Shown here in pieces: positions 15,956-26,563 of a stretch of 64,000 nucleotides of DNA. The translations under genes and the position numbers were made by a program. Source of the stretch: Actinomadura rubteroloni (lineage in GTDB: Bacteria; Actinomycetota; Actinomycetes; Streptosporangiales; Streptosporangiaceae); assembly GCF_002911665.1 (NCBI RefSeq), contig NZ_MTBP01000003.1, positions 496,001 to 560,000 of the forward strand, in the 5' to 3' direction. The notes under the pieces are model-generated. The model did no database searches. It had not been told where the DNA came from and was given only the letters and a program-made list of their open reading frames with translations. Each line of letters opens with the position of its first letter. Within the stretch, counting starts at the first letter, position 1.

Positions 15956-16947
15956 TGACGAAGACCGGGGAAGCACTGACGCGCCGGGCGGTGGAAGCCG
16001 CCGCGTGGGCGCCGTCGGTGCACAACACGCAGCCGTGGTCGTTCGGCCTCGGCCGGGACCGCATCGTCGTGCGGGCCGACGCCGGACGGAGACTGGACGT
16101 GGCCGACCCCGACGGCCGGGAAATGCTCATCAGTTGCGGCGCCGCGCTGTTCACGCTCGAAACCGCGTTGCGCGCGCACGGGCTCGTCCCGGACGTGCGG
16201 TCGCTGCCGGATCCGGACCGGCCGAACCTGGTGGCGGACGTCCGCGTCCGCCCGGGGGCGCCCGGGGACGAGGCCGCCGCGCGGTTGCTGCGGGAAGTTC
16301 CCCGGCGGCGCACGCACCGGGGCGTGTTCCGGGAGGTTCCGGTCGAGCCGGGCGTGCTCGCGGCCCTGCGCCTGGAGGCCGAGCGGGAGGGCGCGCACCT
16401 GCGGCAGGCGGTCGACGTCCACACCGTGGGGGCGCTGGCGGCGCTCACCCAGCTCGCCGAGCACCTGCGGCGGCTCGATCCCGCCCATGCCGCCGAGGCC
16501 GCCCGGTGGGCGCCCACCCCGCGCAGCACGCGGACGGACGGCGTCCCGCACACCGCCTATCCGCGCGAGACCCCGCGCAGCACCCCGGACTTCGCCGCCC
16601 GCGACTTCGCGCGGGGCAACGGCTGGGGCGTGCCCGCCGAGACGGACGAGACCGACCTCTCGCCGGGACTCGTGTTCACGCTGAGCACGGACGGCGACAC
16701 CCGGGCGGACTGGCTCAACGCCGGACGGGCGCTGCAACGCGTCCTGCTGCGCGCCGCCGCCGACGCGGATCTGTCCGCCGCCTTCCACACGCAGGCGCTG
16801 GAGATCCCGGAGCTGCGCGCGTTCGTCCGGACGCGGTTCTGCAACGGCGACGCGCCCCAGATGATCCTGCGGCTGGGCGTCCCGGCGGGACCCGAGCTGG
16901 CGAGCGTGCGCCGTCCCCTGGACGCCGTCGTGTTCGACGAGCCCTGA
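15955..16947 (+). CDS. Acg-family nitroreductase-like flavoprotein
   Basis: A 330-residue protein of the Acg group (M. tuberculosis Rv2032, Rv3127, Rv3131): a nitroreductase fold in which two half-domains form one protein and FMN is held, often without classical reductase activity. The N-terminal AAWAPSVHNTQPWSF at about residues 16-30 is the family signature, with the C-terminal FCNGDAPQMILRLG. It is co-transcribed with the two stress proteins. A role in FMN sequestration or stress persistence is known for Acg; applying it here is inference. Confidence 0.9.
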   Translation: MTKTGEALTRRAVEAAAWAPSVHNTQPWSFGLGRDRIVVRADAGRRLDVADPDGREMLISCGAALFTLETALRAHGLVPDVRSLPDPDRPNLVADVRVRPGAPGDEAAARLLREVPRRRTHRGVFREVPVEPGVLAALRLEAEREGAHLRQAVDVHTVGALAALTQLAEHLRRLDPAHAAEAARWAPTPRSTRTDGVPHTAYPRETPRSTPDFAARDFARGNGWGVPAETDETDLSPGLVFTLSTDGDTRADWLNAGRALQRVLLRAAADADLSAAFHTQALEIPELRAFVRTRFCNGDAPQMILRLGVPAGPELASVRRPLDAVVFDEP

Positions 16948-16974
16948 CCCGGTGCCGAACGGACCGGCCGTCCC

Positions 16975-16988
16975 GGGCCCAAGGTCCC
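16975..16988. promoter_or_regulatory. DevR/OsdR-type box
   Basis: GGGCCCAAGGTCCC, 13 of 14 positions fitting GGG(A/C)CC-N2-GGTCCC, lies 60 bases before the next gene and 28 bases after the nitroreductase stop. Confidence 0.65.
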
Positions 16989-17048
16989 TGTCGGCGCGTC
17001 GCCGCCCGGACGAGCATGAACGCGACGGCACCGACGGAAGGCGGGGAC

Positions 17049-17408
17049 ATGGGCGACACGATCGAGGCGGCGGCCGCGGCGCGGGACCGCCGCTGCGCCT
17101 CGGCGCTGACGCGGCTGCGGCGGACGGCGGACGCGGGCCCGGTCGGCCCCGACGCCGTGCCCGCCGCCCGCACGGTGCTGACCGAGCTGCGCCGGACCCG
17201 GCCGGGGCGCCGGGACGGTCGCGGTTCGAGCGTCGAGACGCTGTTCGCCCGCCGGCTGGACCGGCTCGCGGCGGTCGCCGACGAGATCGCCGGGGCGGCG
17301 TCGGCCGGGGACCTCGCCGCCCTCCGCGGCCACGTCTACCGGTTCCACGCCCTCGCCGTGGCGACCCGGCGGCTGCGGCTCGCCCTCCCGGGGCCCGTGC
17401 CGCGCTGA
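17049..17408 (+). CDS. Small protein of unknown function in the dormancy island
   Basis: A 119-residue Ala/Arg-rich helical protein without cysteines beyond one, with no signal peptide or membrane segment. I recognise no domain. The ATG at 17049 is chosen because GGAAGGCGGGG precedes it; an in-frame ATG at 17016 would add 11 residues but has no ribosome site. A strong DevR-type box 60 bases upstream and position between the nitroreductase and a stress protein make it a likely regulon member. Codon usage is like that of its neighbours, so it is probably real. Confidence 0.65.
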   Translation: MGDTIEAAAAARDRRCASALTRLRRTADAGPVGPDAVPAARTVLTELRRTRPGRRDGRGSSVETLFARRLDRLAAVADEIAGAASAGDLAALRGHVYRFHALAVATRRLRLALPGPVPR

Positions 17409-17450
17409 CATCCCGGACACCGAAATCCGAGCAAGAGAAGAGGACGCGTC

Positions 17451-18281
17451 ATGGCCACTCCCGTCATCGTCGGGATCGACGGTTCCGCGCACGCCTGGCA
17501 GGCCCTGGACTGGGCCGCCGCCGACGCCCTGCTGCACGGGCGTCCGCTGTCGCTTGTCCACGGCTCCCGGGCGCTGCTCCGGGACGGGACGCTGAGCGAA
17601 CTCGACTACGAGCACCTGGACGAGGAGCGCACCGCCCTGCTGCACGAGGCGCGGCAGTACGCGCTGAAGCAGGCGCCCGGCCTGGAGATCACCACGGAGC
17701 TGATCGCCCTGGAGGCGGGCGAGGCGCTGCTCGACCTGAGCGACCGCGCGGCCCTCGTCGCGGTCGGCACGCGGGGCGTCGGCGGGTTCGAAGGCCTGCT
17801 GTTCGGTTCGGTGGCGCTGCGCGTCGCCGGGCGCGCCCGGTGCCCCGTGCTGGTCGTCCCCGGACCGGCCCCGCACCCGGCGGACGCGCCGCCCGAGATC
17901 CTGCTCGGCGTCGACACCGCCCATCCGCAGGACGCGGTGATCGGCTGGGCGTTCGAGGCGGCGTCGCTGCGCGGCGCCCGGCTCACGGCGCTGACCGCGC
18001 TGAGCGTGGACTTCGGCTCCCCGCACCTGCGCGGCGTCGCCGACCGCGAGCTGTCGGAGGTCCTGGCGGGCTGGTCCACGCGCTACCCCGACGTGCCGGT
18101 CCGGCCCGTCGTCGCGGACCAGGGCGCGGCACGCGCGCTGGTCCTCGGGTCCGAGCAGTCAGCGCTGCTCGTCGTCGGGGCCCGCCGGCCGGCGCGCCGG
18201 TTCGGTCTCGCGCTCGGCGCCGTGAACCACGCGGTGCTGCACCACGCCCGCTGCCCCGTGGCCGTCGTCCCGGCGGCCTGA
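17451..18281 (+). CDS. Universal stress protein, tandem domains
   Basis: A 276-residue tandem UspA protein beginning VIVGIDGSAHAWQAL. Domain 1 has a full nucleotide-binding loop GTRGVGGFEGLLFGSV; domain 2 ends in GARRPARRFGLALGAV, which has lost most motif glycines. AGAGGAC precedes the start. It is 25 bases upstream of the FtsH-like protease and probably shares its transcript, which starts at the box at 16975. Confidence 0.93.
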   Translation: MATPVIVGIDGSAHAWQALDWAAADALLHGRPLSLVHGSRALLRDGTLSELDYEHLDEERTALLHEARQYALKQAPGLEITTELIALEAGEALLDLSDRAALVAVGTRGVGGFEGLLFGSVALRVAGRARCPVLVVPGPAPHPADAPPEILLGVDTAHPQDAVIGWAFEAASLRGARLTALTALSVDFGSPHLRGVADRELSEVLAGWSTRYPDVPVRPVVADQGAARALVLGSEQSALLVVGARRPARRFGLALGAVNHAVLHHARCPVAVVPAA

Positions 18282-18306
18282 GCACGACGCCCGCCAGGAG
18301 CCCCCG

Positions 18307-20235
18307 ATGATCCGACGTGTCCATCTGCGCCCGCGCCGTCTCGGCCCGCCACCGGACGACGAGCCGCCGGGCAAGCCGCCGCAGAACCCCCCGCCGCCCA
18401 CGTGGTGGCAGCGCTGGGGGACGCCGGTCCTGCTCGCCGTCCTGCTCCTGCTGATGTTCGGCCCGTCGCTGGCGGGCGACCGGCCGACGTCGCTCAGCTA
18501 CAGCGCCTTCTCCGCCCGGCTGGACGCGGGACGGGTCAAGTCCGTGACGATCGACGAGCACGGCGGGCTCAGCGGGAAGCTGACCGACGGGAAGTCGTTC
18601 ACCAGCCGCGTCCCCACGGCGATCGGCGCGGGCGACCTTCAGCAGCGGCTGCGGGCCGAGAAGGTGCGGATCGACGCCACCCGCTCCGGCGGATTCGGGA
18701 GCTTCCTGCTCGGCCTGCTCCCGTTCGCGCTGGTCATCGGCTTCTTCCTCTGGTTCGGCCGACGCGCGGGCGGTGGCCTGCCGGGGGGAGCGGGCGGGTT
18801 CGGGCGCGTCAAGGCCGAGGTCATCGAGGCCGAGCGCCCGACCACGCGGTTCGCGGACGTCGCCGGGTACGAGGGCGTCAAACGCGAGATCGAGGAGGTC
18901 GTGGACTTCCTGCGCGACCCCGGCCGCTACGCCGCCGCCGGGGCCGAACCGCCGCGCGGCGTGATCATGGTGGGTCCGCCCGGGACCGGCAAGACGCTGT
19001 TCGCCCGCGCGGTCGCGGGCGAGGCGCAGGTCCCGTTCCTGTCGGTGACGGGCTCGTCGTTCGTGGAGATGTTCGTCGGCGTCGGGGCCTCGCGCGTCCG
19101 GGACCTGTTCGCCGACGCCCGCAAGCGCGCCCCGTCGATCGTGTTCATCGACGAGATCGACGCCATCGGCGGACGGCGCGGCGGGACCATGCCCGGCGGC
19201 GGCAACGAGGAGCGCGAGCAGACCCTCAACCAGTTGCTCGCCGAACTCGACGGCTTCGACCAGAGCAGCGGGATCGTCGTGCTCGCGGCCACCAACCGGC
19301 CCGAGACCCTGGACCCCGCGCTGCTGCGGCCCGGCCGCTTCGACCGGCAGGTCGTCGTGCCGCTGCCCAGCCGTGCCGAACGGGCGGCGATCCTCGCCGT
19401 CCACGCGCGCGGCAAGCACCTGGACGCGGGCGTCGACCTGGAACGCGTCGCGCGGGCCACGCCCGGGTTCTCCGGCGCGGACCTGCACAACCTGCTCAAC
19501 GAGGCCGCGATCAACGCCGTCCGCGACGACCGGACGACGATCACCGCCCGCGACGTCGACACCGCCCGCGACCGGCTGCTGCTCGGCCGCCGCGACACCT
19601 CCAACGCGCTGCTGCCCGACGAGCGCCGGTCGGTGGCCGTCCACGAGTCCGGGCACGCGCTGCTGGCCGCGCTGTGCGAGAACGCCGACCCGGTCGCCAA
19701 GGTGACGATCCTGCCCGCCGGGATGGCGCTCGGCGTCACCGAGCAGCTTCCCGAGGCCGAACGGCACCTCTACAGCACCGCCTACCTCACCGACCTGCTC
19801 ACCGTGCGGCTCGGCGGACGCGCGGCCGAACTCGTCGTGTTCGGGCAGGGCTCGACCGGGGCGGCCGACGACCTGGCCGGCGCGACGCGGCTCGCCGCGC
19901 GCATGGTCCGCGAGTTCGGCATGTCCCCGCGCCTCGGCCCGGTCGGGTACGGGTCGACGACGCAGAACTACCTCGGCGACGGCCCCGACGAGACCGCGCC
20001 GCGCCCCTATTCGGAGCGGACGCAGCAGCTCGTGGACGAGGAGGTGGCCCGTCTCCTGCGCGAGGCGGAGGCGCGGGCCGTCCGGCTGCTGGGCGAGCAC
20101 CGGGCCGCGCTGGACCGGCTCGCCGACGTGCTGGTCCGGCAGGAGACCGTGGACGGAAGCGCCGTCGCGGACGCCCTGCGCGCCGAGAGCGCGCTTCCCG
20201 GACCCGTCAACGGCGTTCCGGCGCGCGACGGGTGA
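18307..20235 (+). CDS. ftsH: FtsH-like membrane AAA metalloprotease
   Basis: A 642-residue FtsH homologue. Two membrane segments (about 38-56 and 132-150) flank an extracytoplasmic loop; the AAA domain has Walker A GPPGTGKT at 223-230, Walker B IVFIDEID around 278-285 and the second region of homology ending RPGRFDRQ. The zinc site HESGH is at 446-450. The N-terminus is Pro-rich and the C-terminus is short. Housekeeping actinobacterial FtsH is usually longer and lies near folE, so this is probably an accessory copy dedicated to the stress island. AGGAG precedes the start. Confidence 0.93.
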   Translation: MIRRVHLRPRRLGPPPDDEPPGKPPQNPPPPTWWQRWGTPVLLAVLLLLMFGPSLAGDRPTSLSYSAFSARLDAGRVKSVTIDEHGGLSGKLTDGKSFTSRVPTAIGAGDLQQRLRAEKVRIDATRSGGFGSFLLGLLPFALVIGFFLWFGRRAGGGLPGGAGGFGRVKAEVIEAERPTTRFADVAGYEGVKREIEEVVDFLRDPGRYAAAGAEPPRGVIMVGPPGTGKTLFARAVAGEAQVPFLSVTGSSFVEMFVGVGASRVRDLFADARKRAPSIVFIDEIDAIGGRRGGTMPGGGNEEREQTLNQLLAELDGFDQSSGIVVLAATNRPETLDPALLRPGRFDRQVVVPLPSRAERAAILAVHARGKHLDAGVDLERVARATPGFSGADLHNLLNEAAINAVRDDRTTITARDVDTARDRLLLGRRDTSNALLPDERRSVAVHESGHALLAALCENADPVAKVTILPAGMALGVTEQLPEAERHLYSTAYLTDLLTVRLGGRAAELVVFGQGSTGAADDLAGATRLAARMVREFGMSPRLGPVGYGSTTQNYLGDGPDETAPRPYSERTQQLVDEEVARLLREAEARAVRLLGEHRAALDRLADVLVRQETVDGSAVADALRAESALPGPVNGVPARDG

Positions 20236-20395
20236 CCGTCACCCGGCGGCCCCCGTGGCCGCCGGGGTCGACCACGCCCACGCCACGCGTCGCCCCGGCG
20301 GATCCTGCGGCCGCCGGGGTCGGCCACGTCACGCGTCGGCCCGGCGACTTCTGCGGCCGCCGTGTCCATGTCATCCGTCGGCCCGGCGGACGGCG
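20236..20395. repeat. Degenerate ~46-base tandem repeats with hairpins
   Basis: Three to four imperfect copies of a unit containing CGTCGGCCCGGCG, then CTGCGGCCGCCG, then GGTCGGCCACG. Copy 1 forms a perfect hairpin (CCGGCGGCC 20243-20251 / GGCCGCCGG 20257-20265) and copy 2 another (CCCCGGCGG 20293-20301 / CCGCCGGGG 20311-20319). They follow the ftsH stop and run into the 3' end of the convergent GNAT gene, so they may serve as terminators. Confidence 0.6.
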
Positions 20396-22014
20396 GACCA
20401 CGCGCGGGCGAGAGCCCGCGCGGCCCGTTCCGGCGCGGCGTACGACGGGACGCCGACCGTTCCGGCCTGCCCCGGACGCACCGCGAGGACGGGCTTCCCG
20501 CACGCCGCGACCACGCCGGGACGTACCGGGAGCGCGATCAGCACCGCGTCCACGTCCCCGTCGTCCGCGAGCTTCCGGAACGCGCGGGCGTCGAGCCCCG
20601 CCGCCCGCGCCGTGACGGTGAGCCCGGCGGCGGCGCAGACGGCGGCGGTCTCGTGCCCCCGCTCCACGACCGCGACGCGCGGCCCGCGCGGGAACGGCTG
20701 CCGGGCCAGCAGCGCGGCGACGTCCAGCAGGTCGTCGAGCGTGCCGACCGCGACGATCCCGGCCCGCGCGAACGGCTCTGCCGGGGCGCCGAGCGCGAGG
20801 AGCGGGACGCGCCGCGCGGCACGGGCGAGCGTCCCCGGGTCGCCGGACGTGCCGGGGCCGAGGACGCCGAGACGCGTCGCGGGATCGGCCGCCCACCAGC
20901 GGAGCAGGTCGGCGGCGCACACGTCGGCCGCGGCGCCGACGCCGGCGAACGTCGAGACGCCCGCGCCGATCCGGGCCAGGCCGTCGAGCAGCGCGGCGCC
21001 GCCGGTCCCGGCCACGACCCCGACGCTCCCGGCGGGCCGCCGGACCGCCGTCGCGTGCAGCCCGATCAGCGGGTGCGCGACACCGGACGAACCCGGCCCG
21101 ACCAGGCGCATCCCCCAGGCGTGGCAGGCGTCCCGCAGCGCGCGGTCCTGCCCATGGTTCAATCCGCCGGTGAGCACGACGACGGCCCGCGCGCCGCGCC
21201 GTCCGCACGCGGCGGCGGCGTCGGCGACCGACACGGCGGGCACTGAGAGGACGACAAGGTCGGGCGGCACGGGCAGCTCGGCGGGCGTCGCGACGCACGG
21301 CGCTCCCCGGGTCACGCGGCCCGCCGCGTGCGGGTTCACCGCGTGGACCGTCCCGGCGAACCCGCCGGACGTGAGGGAGCGCAGAACGTCCGGGGCCGTG
21401 CCGACGACCGCGACGGAGCGGGGCCGCAGCAGCGGGACGAGGCTCGCGACGTCCGCCCGGCTCGCCCGGTCGGCGACGGCCGCCCGGTAGCGTTCGCCGC
21501 CGTCCAGCGAGATCGCCGCCTCGACCACGCCCGCCGAGACACGGCTGCGCACGTCCAGTCCGGCGTCGGCGAACACGCGCAGCATCGCGGCGTTGGACGC
21601 CAGCACGTCGGCGCGGAAGACGCCGATCCCGCGTGCGCGGGCCAACTCGACCAGACGCTCCAGCAGCAGCGTCCCGACGCCGTGGTGCTGCATGCGGTCG
21701 GCGACCGCGAACGCCACCTCGGCCTCGCCCGGCGTGCCGGTCGGGTCGAACTCGCCGACGCCGACCAGCTCGCCGCGCAGCCACGCGCCGAGCGCGGCGC
21801 GGCCCGGACCGGTCCCTCTGCACAACCGCTCGGCGGCCTGGTCGGCGGCGGCCGCGCCGAGCCCGAAGAACCGCGCGTAGAGGCTGTCGGGGGAGAGCGA
21901 GCGGTGCAGCCCGCGCACGGCGTCCCGGTCGGCCTGGACCAGCGGCCTGATCTCCACCTGGACGCCGTCGGCGAGCGGCGCGAAGACCGGTTCGGCGGCA
22001 GTGAGTTCGGTCAT
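20371..22014 (-). CDS. GNAT acetyltransferase fused to CoA-binding domains, lacking ATP-grasp
   Basis: A 547-residue protein. Residues about 20-165 are a GNAT domain (QHHGVGTLLLERLVELAR is the acetyl-CoA loop). From about 190 there is a CoA-binding Rossmann domain (LLRPRSVAVVGTAPD) and a succinyl-CoA-ligase-like domain. Related proteins in actinomycetes continue into an ATP-grasp acyl-CoA ligase domain; here the protein stops first. So it may be a lysine acetyltransferase sensing CoA or acyl-CoA rather than a synthetase. The ATG at 22014 abuts a DevR-type half site and lacks a good ribosome binding site. Confidence 0.85.
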   Translation of the reverse strand: MTELTAAEPVFAPLADGVQVEIRPLVQADRDAVRGLHRSLSPDSLYARFFGLGAAAADQAAERLCRGTGPGRAALGAWLRGELVGVGEFDPTGTPGEAEVAFAVADRMQHHGVGTLLLERLVELARARGIGVFRADVLASNAAMLRVFADAGLDVRSRVSAGVVEAAISLDGGERYRAAVADRASRADVASLVPLLRPRSVAVVGTAPDVLRSLTSGGFAGTVHAVNPHAAGRVTRGAPCVATPAELPVPPDLVVLSVPAVSVADAAAACGRRGARAVVVLTGGLNHGQDRALRDACHAWGMRLVGPGSSGVAHPLIGLHATAVRRPAGSVGVVAGTGGAALLDGLARIGAGVSTFAGVGAAADVCAADLLRWWAADPATRLGVLGPGTSGDPGTLARAARRVPLLALGAPAEPFARAGIVAVGTLDDLLDVAALLARQPFPRGPRVAVVERGHETAAVCAAAGLTVTARAAGLDARAFRKLADDGDVDAVLIALPVRPGVVAACGKPVLAVRPGQAGTVGVPSYAAPERAARALARAWSAVRRADG

Positions 22015-22130
22015 GGGACCAAGGCTCGCGCGCGGGGACGCGCGGGCGGCAGGCGCGGACGTCCGCGCCGCCCGGGACCTTGGTCCCATCCCGCGCGGAC
22101 CCCTGCCCGCCGCCGGGGGACCTTGGACGG
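22015..22130. promoter_or_regulatory. DevR/OsdR-type boxes in a divergent promoter
   Basis: Three sites: GGGACCAAGGCTCG (22015-22028), the perfect palindrome GGGACCTTGGTCCC (22074-22087), and GGGACCTTGGACGG (22117-22130). They fill the gap between the GNAT gene and the alcohol dehydrogenase and form the clearest cluster in the window. Confidence 0.75.
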
Positions 22131-22199
22131 TGCCCCGCGCCGCTCGTCCTCCTGTGGTCTGGAAGCGGCAACGGACGGCGAACAGACCGGAGACCCACG

Positions 22200-23240
22200 A
22201 TGCGCGCACTGCGGCTCATGGACTGGAACAGCGAACCCGAACTCGTGGACGTCCCCGACCCGCGTCCGGGACCCGGCCAGGTCGTCGTCCGGATCGGCGG
22301 CGCGGGCGCGTGCCACTCCGACCTGCACCTCATGCACGACTTCAAGGCCGGGCAGCTCCCGTGGGAGCCGCCGTTCACGCTCGGGCACGAGAACGCCGGA
22401 TGGGTCCACGAACTGGGCGACGGCGTCACCGGCCTCACGGTCGGAGAGCCCGTCGCGGTGTACGGGCCGTGGGGCTGCGGGACGTGCTCCCGCTGCCGCG
22501 CCGGGGCCGAGACCTACTGCGAGAACCTCGCCGCCGCGCCCGTGCCGGGCGGAGGCGGCGGGCTCGGGCTGGACGGCGGGATGGCCGAGTACCTGCTCGT
22601 CCCGGCGGCCCGCCATCTCGTCCCGCTGCCCGACGGCCTAGACCCGGTGACCGCAGCCCCGCTCACCGACGCCGCCCTCACCTCCCACCACGCCGTCCGC
22701 CGGTCGTGGCCGAAGCTCCCGCCGGGCGCGACGGCCCTGGTCATCGGCGTGGGCGGGCTCGGGCACATGGCCGTGCAGATCCTCCGCGCCACCACCGCCG
22801 CGCGGATCATCGCGGTCGACCCCCGCGCGGACGCCCTGGCGCTCGCCCGCGCCGCCGACCTGACGCTGACCCCGGACGACGACACCGCCGACCGCGTCCG
22901 CGCGGCCACCGGTGGACGCGGCGCGGACGTGGTCCTGGACTTCGTCGGATCGGACGCCACGCTCGCGCTCGCCGCGCGGGCCGTCCGGACGCTCGGCGAC
23001 CTGACGATCGTCGGCCTCGGCGGCGGCACGCTGCCGGTCTCCTTCTTCGGCCTGCCCTACGAGGCGTCCGTGCAGACGACCTACTGGGGGACGCGGCCGG
23101 AACTCCAAGAGGTCCTGGACCTGGCGGCCCGCGGCCTCATCACCCCGGCGACCACCACGTTCCCCCTCGACCGGGCCGTCGAGGCGTACCGGCGGCTGGC
23201 CGCCGGCGACCTCACCGGCCGCGCCGTCATCGTCCCCTGA
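22200..23240 (+). CDS. Zinc-dependent alcohol dehydrogenase
   Basis: A 346-residue medium-chain dehydrogenase. Catalytic zinc ligands are in ACHSD and GHE; the structural zinc site is the four-cysteine CGTCSRCRAGAETYC; the NAD(P)-binding loop is VIGVGGLGHMAVQ. It would interconvert alcohols and aldehydes in the cytosol and could regenerate NAD+ during hypoxia. GGAGA precedes the ATG. Regulated, by inference, through the palindrome 113 bases upstream. It is convergent with the sensor kinase. Confidence 0.93.
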   Translation: MRALRLMDWNSEPELVDVPDPRPGPGQVVVRIGGAGACHSDLHLMHDFKAGQLPWEPPFTLGHENAGWVHELGDGVTGLTVGEPVAVYGPWGCGTCSRCRAGAETYCENLAAAPVPGGGGGLGLDGGMAEYLLVPAARHLVPLPDGLDPVTAAPLTDAALTSHHAVRRSWPKLPPGATALVIGVGGLGHMAVQILRATTAARIIAVDPRADALALARAADLTLTPDDDTADRVRAATGGRGADVVLDFVGSDATLALAARAVRTLGDLTIVGLGGGTLPVSFFGLPYEASVQTTYWGTRPELQEVLDLAARGLITPATTTFPLDRAVEAYRRLAAGDLTGRAVIVP

Positions 23241-23255
23241 CCCGCGTCCCGCGCG

Positions 23256-24965
<1,710 letters not shown>

Positions 24966-25031
24966 TCACCTTTCGCTTCTGTGCGGGGTGCGCCGCGGAC
25001 GGTGACGCATGTCCGAATACTCGCACCGCCC

Positions 25032-25045
25032 GGGACCTTCGTCCC
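25032..25045. promoter_or_regulatory. DevR/OsdR-type box between devS and devR
   Basis: GGGACCTTCGTCCC matches the 14-base consensus. It is 72 bases from the kinase start and 107 bases from the regulator start, which suggests autoregulation of both. Confidence 0.75.
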
Positions 25046-25152
25046 TGTGATCGAGGACTCATGGTCCACCGGAGGGTCTCGGCACTGACCTATCGTCGGG
25101 GAGAACCCGTCCGTCACCGCGGGCGCTCGCCCGCCTCCCAGCGTAAGGACCG

Positions 25153-25836
25153 ATGATGGCCGAACCGCCGAGCGCTCCGACGCCGATCCGCGTCTTCCTG
25201 CTGGACGACCACGAGGTCGTCCGGCGCGGCGTCGGCGCGCTGTTGTCGGCCGAGGACGACATCGAGATCGTCGGCGAGGCGGGCTCGGCGGAGCAGGCGC
25301 TGGCGCGGGTCCCGGCGGCCCGTCCGGACGTGGCCGTGCTGGACGTGCGGCTGCCCGACGGCGACGGCGTCACCGTCTGCCGCGACCTGCGCTCTCAGAT
25401 GCCCGGGCTGGCGTGCCTGATGCTGACGTCCTTCGACGACGAGGACGCGCTGTTCGACGCCGTGATGGCCGGCGCGTCCGGCTACGTCCTGAAGCAGATC
25501 CACGGTTCGGACCTGGTCGGCGCGGTGCGGACGGTCGCGGCCGGGCAGTCGCTGCTGGACCCGCGCAGCACGGCGCGGATGCTCCAGCGCATCCGCGAGC
25601 GCCAGGAGCGCAAGGACCCCCTCGCCGCGCTCACCGACCAGGAGCGGACGATCTTCGAGCTGATCGGCGAGGGCCTGACCAACCGGCAGATCGGCGAGCG
25701 GATGTTCCTGGCGGAGAAGACCGTCAAGAACTACACCTCGCACGTGTTCGCCAAGCTCGGCATGACCCGCCGCACCCAGGCCGCCGCCTACGCCGCCCGC
25801 CTCAAGGCCGACGAGGCGAAGAACCCCGAACGCTGA
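25153..25836 (+). CDS. devR: DevR/OsdR-like NarL-family response regulator
   Basis: A 227-residue NarL/FixJ regulator. The receiver domain has the acidic pair DDH at 18-20, phosphoacceptor Asp64 ([12 protein letters not shown]), the Thr/Ser switch in LMLTSFDDE and Lys in YVLKQI. The LuxR-type helix-turn-helix covers about 157-215 ([33 protein letters not shown]), closely resembling DevR. It is the presumed binder of the palindromes listed in this window. AAGGAC precedes two adjacent ATG codons (25153, 25156). Confidence 0.94.
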   Translation: MMAEPPSAPTPIRVFLLDDHEVVRRGVGALLSAEDDIEIVGEAGSAEQALARVPAARPDVAVLDVRLPDGDGVTVCRDLRSQMPGLACLMLTSFDDEDALFDAVMAGASGYVLKQIHGSDLVGAVRTVAAGQSLLDPRSTARMLQRIRERQERKDPLAALTDQERTIFELIGEGLTNRQIGERMFLAEKTVKNYTSHVFAKLGMTRRTQAAAYAARLKADEAKNPER

Positions 25837-25875
25837 GAAGCGGTGAGGCGCGCCCCCGGTGCGCCTCACCGCTTC
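25837..25875. terminator. Bidirectional terminator
   Basis: Perfect 15-base arms GAAGCGGTGAGGCGC (25837-25851) and GCGCCTCACCGCTTC (25861-25875) with a 9-base loop, between the convergent devR and DoxX genes. Confidence 0.85.
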
Positions 25876-25888
25876 GTCTTCGTGCCGG

Positions 25889-26449
25889 TCACTTCAGGAA
25901 CGGGAACCTGCGGACCAGCGCCGTGGCGCTCCAGAAGCGGCCGAGGCCGAGCGCGTCGCCCGCGCTGACCAGGGCCAGGCCGATCAGGACGACCGCGTAG
26001 ATCAGGTGGTCGTCCATGAAGAGGTTGTTGGCGGGCGGGAGCACGGCGCTCCACATCATGACCAGCAGCAGCGCGCCGGCCCCCGCCGCGGCGCGCATCC
26101 CGATCCCGAGGACGAGCGCCGCGCCGACGCCGGCGAGACCCGCCATGAACAGCCAGTCGGCCCAGGCCACTCCGGCGATGTTGTGGTAGAAGCCGGCGAG
26201 CGGTCCCTGCGGCGCGTGCTTCAGGAAGCCGTCGGTGGGGCTGCCGCCGTCGATCCACGCCTGGGCGCGCGGCGTCTCGTGGCCGAGCCCGAAGGTCTTG
26301 TCCAGGAACGCCCAGACGAACACCCAGCCCAGCGCGAGCCGGGCGGCGGCCCAGACGTAGCGCGCGGCGGGCGACTCGGTCAGCGGCGCGGGGGCGTGCA
26401 GGTGGGGCAGGACGCGGTGGGCGGTGTTCTTGCGGGTCGAGACAGCCAT
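25889..26449 (-). CDS. DoxX-family membrane protein
   Basis: A 186-residue integral membrane protein with about four transmembrane helices (near 30-50, 92-112, 115-135, 145-165). The helix LALGWVFVWAFLDKTFGLG and later LPPANNLFMDDHLIYAVVLI are DoxX-like features; related subunits act in thiosulfate:quinone oxidoreductase or redox stress at the membrane. A palindrome 93 bases upstream places it in the DevR regulon. Exact activity unknown. Confidence 0.85.
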   Translation of the reverse strand: MAVSTRKNTAHRVLPHLHAPAPLTESPAARYVWAAARLALGWVFVWAFLDKTFGLGHETPRAQAWIDGGSPTDGFLKHAPQGPLAGFYHNIAGVAWADWLFMAGLAGVGAALVLGIGMRAAAGAGALLLVMMWSAVLPPANNLFMDDHLIYAVVLIGLALVSAGDALGLGRFWSATALVRRFPFLK

Positions 26450-26541
26450 TGTCGTCTCTTCTCTGTTCGTACTCGAATCCGTCTGCCCCTACTTCATCGT
26501 TTCCCGGAAATCCGGGGCAGGTGCGAAAGGCTCACGGCCGT

Positions 26542-26555
26542 GGGACCTAGGTCCT
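26542..26555. promoter_or_regulatory. DevR/OsdR-type box upstream of DoxX
   Basis: GGGACCTAGGTCCT: a 12-base perfect palindrome (GGACCTAGGTCC) with 13 of 14 consensus positions. It is 93 bases before the DoxX start and 9 bases past the end of the Mg2+ ATPase gene. Confidence 0.7.
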
Positions 26556-26563
26556 CGGCGCGG

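Noticed and set aside
10984-17031. A very long open frame (about 2000 codons) on the minus strand across the ATPase and stress protein genes
   Set aside because: It is an artefact of high GC. Real genes with motifs and ribosome sites on other frames cover it; only its last 127 codons (PNPOx) are real.
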